This document shows positions 60,168 through 64,000 of a stretch of 64,000 bases of DNA, piece after piece. The notes beneath the pieces are model-generated. The model did not search any database. It was not told the origin of the DNA and worked only from the letters and a program-made list of their open reading frames with translations. Within the stretch, counting starts at the first letter, position 1. Each line of letters opens with the position of its first letter. Both the position numbers and the translations under genes were made by a program. Source of the stretch: CAVPUA01 sp963828015 (GTDB taxonomy: Bacteria > Actinomycetota > Actinomycetes > Mycobacteriales > Jatrophihabitantaceae); assembly GCA_963828015.1 (NCBI GenBank), contig CAWHCD010000005.1:124001-188000 (forward strand). The letters are read 5' to 3'.

Positions 60168-61028
60168 ATGTCGTTATGGGTTTCGGTGCCGTGCGCGGTC
60201 GTCGCGGCGGTGGCCTACGGGGCCTCGACGGCGGTCGAGCATTCGGTCGCCCGGGCCAGTGTCGGCCCCGGTGGCGGTGGCCTGCGCAGCCTGGTGCGCA
60301 ATCCGCGGTGGCTGCTCGGGATGGCGGGGGACACGCTGGGACTGCTGTTCCAGATTCTCGCGCTGGCCACCGGCCCCGTGGTCATCGTCCAGCCGATTCT
60401 GGTGCTGGCCCTGCCGGTGTCGCTGCCCATCGCCTGGGCCCTCGGCGGCCCGAAACCGGGGGCGACCCAGTACCGGTTCTGCCTGCTGATCCTGGCCGGA
60501 CTCACGGCCTTCTTCGTGCTGATCGGCAACCCCGGATCCGGCCGCCCGCTCACTCCGACCCAGGCGATCACGGCCACCCTCATCATCGTGGTGGCCGGCC
60601 TGCTCGCGCTCGCCGCCGCCCGTCGGGCGTCGAGCCCGGTCCGGTCGGCCGTCTTCGGCGGCGTGGCCGGAGCCTGGTTCGGCTTCGTGGCCGTGCTGCT
60701 CGACGCGGTCTCGAACTCCTACAACCGCCACGGGATCTATGCGTTCGGTCATCCCAGCGGCCTGCTGCCGTTGATCATCCTGCTCGTGCTGGGCGGGGTG
60801 AGCATTGCCTTGACCCAGGTCGCCTTCCAGTCCGGCTCGCTGAGCGCGAGCTTCCCGGCCAACCTGGTCGCTGATCCGGTCGTCGCGGTGATCCTGGGTG
60901 CGGCCCTGCTCTACGAGGAGATCCCGACGTCGCCGCCCTACATCCTCGGCTACCTACTGTGCTTGGCCGCCGTCCTGATCGGGGTGATCAGGTTGGCGGC
61001 CGAGCCCAGCCCCGCGCCGACGGCCTAG
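60168..61028 (+). CDS. DMT-superfamily transporter (EamA/NIPA-like)
   Basis: ATG 60168 gives 286 residues with about nine hydrophobic helices: a first helix with VPCAVVAAVAYGASTAVEHS, GDTLGLLFQILALATGPVVI and VQPILVLALPVSLPIAWALG. The second half repeats the topology with LGGVSIALTQVAFQSGSLSA and LVADPVVAVILGAALLYEEI. That is the actinobacterial DMT/NIPA-like group; substrate is unknown. It diverges from lysS and its stop overlaps the convergent DUF6069 gene by 4 bases. Confidence 0.83.
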   Translation: MSLWVSVPCAVVAAVAYGASTAVEHSVARASVGPGGGGLRSLVRNPRWLLGMAGDTLGLLFQILALATGPVVIVQPILVLALPVSLPIAWALGGPKPGATQYRFCLLILAGLTAFFVLIGNPGSGRPLTPTQAITATLIIVVAGLLALAAARRASSPVRSAVFGGVAGAWFGFVAVLLDAVSNSYNRHGIYAFGHPSGLLPLIILLVLGGVSIALTQVAFQSGSLSASFPANLVADPVVAVILGAALLYEEIPTSPPYILGYLLCLAAVLIGVIRLAAEPSPAPTA

Positions 61029-61561
61029 CGCCGGGCGTTTACCGCGGCGAACGGGACCAAGATCATGATCGCCAGTCCGGCGGCCAGGTTCATCGCCGAG
61101 AAGGCGATCTGCGAGTGCAACCCGGCGGCGGTCGTGAAGGGCATCAGGGCGGCGAGTGCGGTCAACATCGCGATCAACCAGCTGAAGTAGGTCGTGGGCC
61201 GGGGGGCGACGTGGAGCATGCCGTCGTACAGCGCGGCCGCGCCGAGCGCGATGACCACCAGCAGGACCCCGTAGATCCCGGCGTTGAGTGCGTGACCCGA
61301 GCCGAGTTCCAGCGGAACGTGGACGATGCCACGGGCGACGACGAATCCGATGATGCCCACGAGGGCGGTCACTCCGGCGGTCAGCCCGGCCCCGACCCAG
61401 TAGCGGACCTGGTCGATGCCGGCGTCGTAGTCGTTGACCGCGGCTGGGGTGGCGGTGCGGTAGGACCCGTTGGTGCGGCCGGGGAGGTCCAGCGGGGGAA
61501 GGGTGCTCCAGTTCTCGACCGGAGTCCCGTTGACGGGGGTCATCGTCTGCGTGGCGGTCAT
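61025..61561 (-). CDS. DUF6069-type membrane protein
   Basis: ATG 61561 gives 178 residues: a polar N-terminal 50 residues, then four helices (GAGLTAGVTALVGIIGFVVA, AGIYGVLLVVIALGAAALYD, TTYFSWLIAMLTALAALMPF, SAMNLAAGLAIMILVPFAAV). The spacing and the Gly-Val-His motif VARGIVHVPL match the DUF6069 family. Function unknown. It diverges from the histidine kinase gene 98 bases away. Confidence 0.78.
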   Translation of the reverse strand: MTATQTMTPVNGTPVENWSTLPPLDLPGRTNGSYRTATPAAVNDYDAGIDQVRYWVGAGLTAGVTALVGIIGFVVARGIVHVPLELGSGHALNAGIYGVLLVVIALGAAALYDGMLHVAPRPTTYFSWLIAMLTALAALMPFTTAAGLHSQIAFSAMNLAAGLAIMILVPFAAVNARR

Positions 61562-61658
61562 GGCTCTCACTTCTTTCGAATCCCGGCTCGTTGCCGGCTG
61601 GTTCAAGTCTGGAACAACGATCCGCAGGTCGCAGTCGCCCAACCGGAGGGCGTGCCGG

Positions 61659-62946
61659 ATGATCGTGATGTCCACCGATCGGCTGACTGGCGAAGGAAGC
61701 TCCGTGCGGGAACGGCTCAGCGTCGCGGATCTGTCGAGCAGTCCGGAGCTGTTCGAGATCCTCGTGGAACACGCCTATCGCGGCGTGCGCGTGCAGTTCC
61801 TCTTGCGGGCCGTGTTGCTGATCTTCATGGTCTCGGCGATCGCGGCCGTGCCGCCGGCGCACGACGAGTTGGCCTGCTGGCTGATCGTCGCCGGTTACGC
61901 GCTCTGGTCGATCGGCGTCGCCGCATGGACCCGTCGCGGCGGGGTCGGCCCGGTACGGCAGATGTGGATCGCCCTGCTGGTCGACACGCTCGCGCTGACG
62001 GCGCTCACCCTCGTGGCCGGGGCCTCCTCCGAGCAGAGCTGGACGGCCGATCTGCTCGTCAACGGCTTCTTCCTGCTGCCGATGCTCGCCGCGACCCAAC
62101 TGCGGCCACTGGTCTGCGCCGTCGTCGTGCTGCCGGCGACGGTGGCCTACTTCGCCGCCAGCGTCGCGACCAAGGCGGCCAACACCGAGCCGTGGGGCTC
62201 GATCCTGGTCCGCACCTTCGTGCTGGTCGGCCTGAGCGTGGGCGCGGTCGCGCTGAGCTGGGTGCAGCTCTCGCGCGTGCGGACGATAGCCGCCCTGGCC
62301 GGTGAGCGACGCGACCTGCTCGACGCGCTGCTGACCCTTGAGGCACGCGAACGCAGCGCCCTGGCCGAGCAGTTGCACGACGGCGCCCTGCAGTACGTGC
62401 TCGCGGCCCGGCAGGACCTCGAGGAGGCCCGCATCGGCGGTCAGGCCAGCTCCTTCGACCGGATCGAACTGGCGCTGACCGAGTCCTCGGTGTTATTGCG
62501 CAGCACGGTCAGTCAGCTCTCGCCCGCGGTGCTCGCGCAAGCCGGCCTGGCGCGTGCCCTGCGTGATCTGGCCGAACGGAATCGGCGAACGGGCCGATCT
62601 ACTCGTAGAGGTCGACGTCGACGGCTGGCCGGCGGGACACCGCGCGTTCGACGGCTTGCTGTACTCGTGCGCCCGCGAGCTGCTGACCAACGTCGTCAAG
62701 CACGCACAGGCCACCAGCGTCCGCGTCGCACTGGCGTTGGCGGACGGGCAGGCCCGGTTGTCGATCACCGACGACGGCGTCGGGCTGCGCATCGAAGCGC
62801 TGGAGGAGCGGCTGGCCGAAGGTCACATCGGGCTGGCGTCCCTGCGCACCCGCGTGTCGGCGGCCGGCGGCGTGTTGACGCTGACCGATGCGCCCGGTGG
62901 CGGCACCGCGGCCGCGATCGTCCTGCCCGGCGGGGACGTCGCGTGA
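61659..62946 (+). CDS. NarL-type sensor histidine kinase, one frameshift
   Basis: ATG 61659 or 61668 starts the gene. The N-terminal half has about six membrane helices. The HisKA_3 phosphoacceptor box is ERSALAEQLHDGALQYVLAA with the conserved histidine. The frame breaks near 62585; the other frame carries the ATPase domain with RELLTNVVKHAQATSVRVAL (N box), ITDDGVGL (G1) and GHIGLASLRTRVSAAGG, ending at 62946. The partner regulator is probably the LuxR-type gene at the window end. The break is likely a sequence error. Confidence 0.83.
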
Positions 62947-63626
62947 CCGTGACGCGGCGGACGTCGCAGTCCTTCCCCTTGGCGGCGCTGCTGGCCCTGG
63001 CGGCCGGCTCGATCGAGGCCTATTCGGTGTTGCACCTGGACGCCTTCGCCGGCGCGCAGACCGGCAACGTCGTCTTCGCGGCGATCGCCATCTCGCGCTG
63101 GCAGTGGAGCATCGCGCTGCGCTACATCCTGCCGATCCTGGCGTTCATCGGCGGTGTGCTGATCGCGCGGACCCTGCTGACGCATCGCGTGGCCGGCATC
63201 GTGCGGCGGCCGTACCGGGCGATCCTCATCGTCGAGGTGACGTTGCTCGTAGTCATGGGCTTCCTGCCCGAGTCCACGCCCCGTGAACTCCTGTCGGTGA
63301 TCATCACCGTTGCCGTCGCGGCCCAGATGTCGACCTTTCGCACGGTCGTGGACGTCGGCTACAACAGCGCGTTCACCACGGGCAATCTGATGAATGCGCT
63401 GACCGCGGCCCACGCCGGCCTGGTCAAGAAGGACCAGTCCGAGCTGGTGCACGCCCGCCGGCTGTTCGTGGTTATCGCTTGCTTCGTGATCGGGGCGGTT
63501 CTGGGCGCCGTCGCGACTCGGGAGTGGGGCCGGCACGGGGTGTGGTTCGGCGCGGCGGTGCTCGGCCTGGCGCTGGTCCTGTTCATCACCGATGAGCGCT
63601 TCGAACGGCAGGAAGTCGTCGAGTAG
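62943..63626 (+). CDS. YoaK/DUF1275-family membrane protein
   Basis: GTG 62943 overlaps the kinase stop (GTGA). The 227-residue protein has six helices and the family signature: AAGSIEAYSVLHLDAFAGAQ, TGNVVFAAIAISRWQW, QMSTFRTVVDVGYNSAFTTG and NLMNALTA. Members are small multi-pass proteins with unknown function. It lies between the kinase and the response regulator. Confidence 0.87.
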   Translation: MTVTRRTSQSFPLAALLALAAGSIEAYSVLHLDAFAGAQTGNVVFAAIAISRWQWSIALRYILPILAFIGGVLIARTLLTHRVAGIVRRPYRAILIVEVTLLVVMGFLPESTPRELLSVIITVAVAAQMSTFRTVVDVGYNSAFTTGNLMNALTAAHAGLVKKDQSELVHARRLFVVIACFVIGAVLGAVATREWGRHGVWFGAAVLGLALVLFITDERFERQEVVE

Positions 63627-64000
63627 CTATTCCAGCAGGCCGCGGCGCATGCCCTCGGCGACCGCGGCCGCCCGATCCGAGACGCCGAGCTTCTCGTACA
63701 GGCGCTGGGTGTGGGTCTTGACCGTGCTGGGGGCGATGAACAGCTGGGCGGCCAGCTGCGGGATCGACAGGCCTTCGGCGAATCCGCGCAGGATCTGGCT
63801 TTCCCGCTCGCTGAGCACCGGCGCCCCGGGCTGGGCCCGCAGCCGGATCTGCTCGGCGATCCCCGCGGCCAGTTCGGGCGGGACGACGGTCTGGCCCTTG
63901 GCGACCCGTAGCACGGCATCGACGATCTCGGCCCGCGTGGCGTCCTTGGACAGGTAGCCCTTGGCGCCCTCTTCGAGGGCCCGGAAGACGACCGCGCCGT
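63627..64000 (-). CDS. NarL/LuxR-family response regulator (5' end outside window)
   Basis: The frame is open to the window end. The visible 124 residues include the end of the receiver domain (FRALEEGAKGYLSKDATRAE, with the conserved Lys) and the LuxR helix-turn-helix: LSERESQILRGFAEGLSIPQ, LAAQLFIAPSTVKTHTQRLY and EKLGVSDRAAAVAEG. It converges with the YoaK-like gene and is the expected partner of the NarL-type kinase. Confidence 0.9.
   Translation of the reverse strand, partial: GAVVFRALEEGAKGYLSKDATRAEIVDAVLRVAKGQTVVPPELAAGIAEQIRLRAQPGAPVLSERESQILRGFAEGLSIPQLAAQLFIAPSTVKTHTQRLYEKLGVSDRAAAVAEGMRRGLLE

Noticed and set aside
60954..62378. Minus-strand 474-codon frame across the DUF6069 and kinase region
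   Set aside because: It overlaps two recognised genes on different strands and has low-complexity Arg/Gln/His composition.

Overview
The window is high-GC DNA from an actinobacterium (Actinomycetota). The evidence is GTG starts with 4-base stop/start overlaps, a dgt-dnaG block, a DUF222/13E12-type HNH endonuclease, a mycofactocin cluster, and DUF2510, DUF7144 and YbjN proteins. I cannot name a genus.

Layout. Positions 1-5 kb are core genome: the end of pyruvate phosphate dikinase, a YbjN protein, dgt, dnaG, a short partner of dnaG, a YtxH-like protein and tRNA-Asn. From 5126 to 22096 lies a roughly 17-kb genomic island integrated in the 3' half of tRNA-Asn. It is bounded by 48-bp perfect repeats and carries a tyrosine integrase with a winged-helix-like partner. 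The rest of the island is mostly an array of RHS/YD-repeat polymorphic-toxin pieces: a large RHS body with an internal VCBS propeller, at least two complete and different C-terminal tips on partial RHS cores, further remnants, and small genes behind the tips that look like immunity genes. A truncated HNH nuclease, an HGG-motif protein and an IS remnant fill the gaps.

Positions 22-41 kb return to chromosomal genes: a secreted PKD phosphoesterase, an isoprenylcysteine-methyltransferase-like protein, two tandem FAD dehydrogenases followed by an acyl-CoA-dehydrogenase-type flavoprotein, a complete peptide/nickel-type ABC importer, an amidohydrolase and several membrane proteins. Positions 40.7-51.4 kb form a mycofactocin region: three SDR enzymes, a cytochrome P450, three TetR regulators of one type, and mftA, mftB, mftC, mftE, an associated SDR, mftF and mftD. 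Mycofactocin is a peptide-derived redox cofactor for tightly NAD(H)-binding dehydrogenases, so the SDRs and neighbouring flavoproteins plausibly belong to one oxidation pathway for an alcohol, steroid or terpenoid-like substrate. That substrate is inferred, not seen.

Positions 51.5-64 kb hold a DUF7144 protein, two exported proteins, an SDR, a 13E12 HNH protein, a lysyl-tRNA synthetase / MprF-like / membrane-esterase block, a DMT transporter, a DUF6069 protein, and a histidine kinase and YoaK-like protein facing a NarL/LuxR regulator cut by the window end. Single-base frameshifts are concentrated at 45-50 kb and 54-62.6 kb in genes that should be intact. I read them as probable sequence errors. 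The breaks inside the RHS island may be genuine decay.
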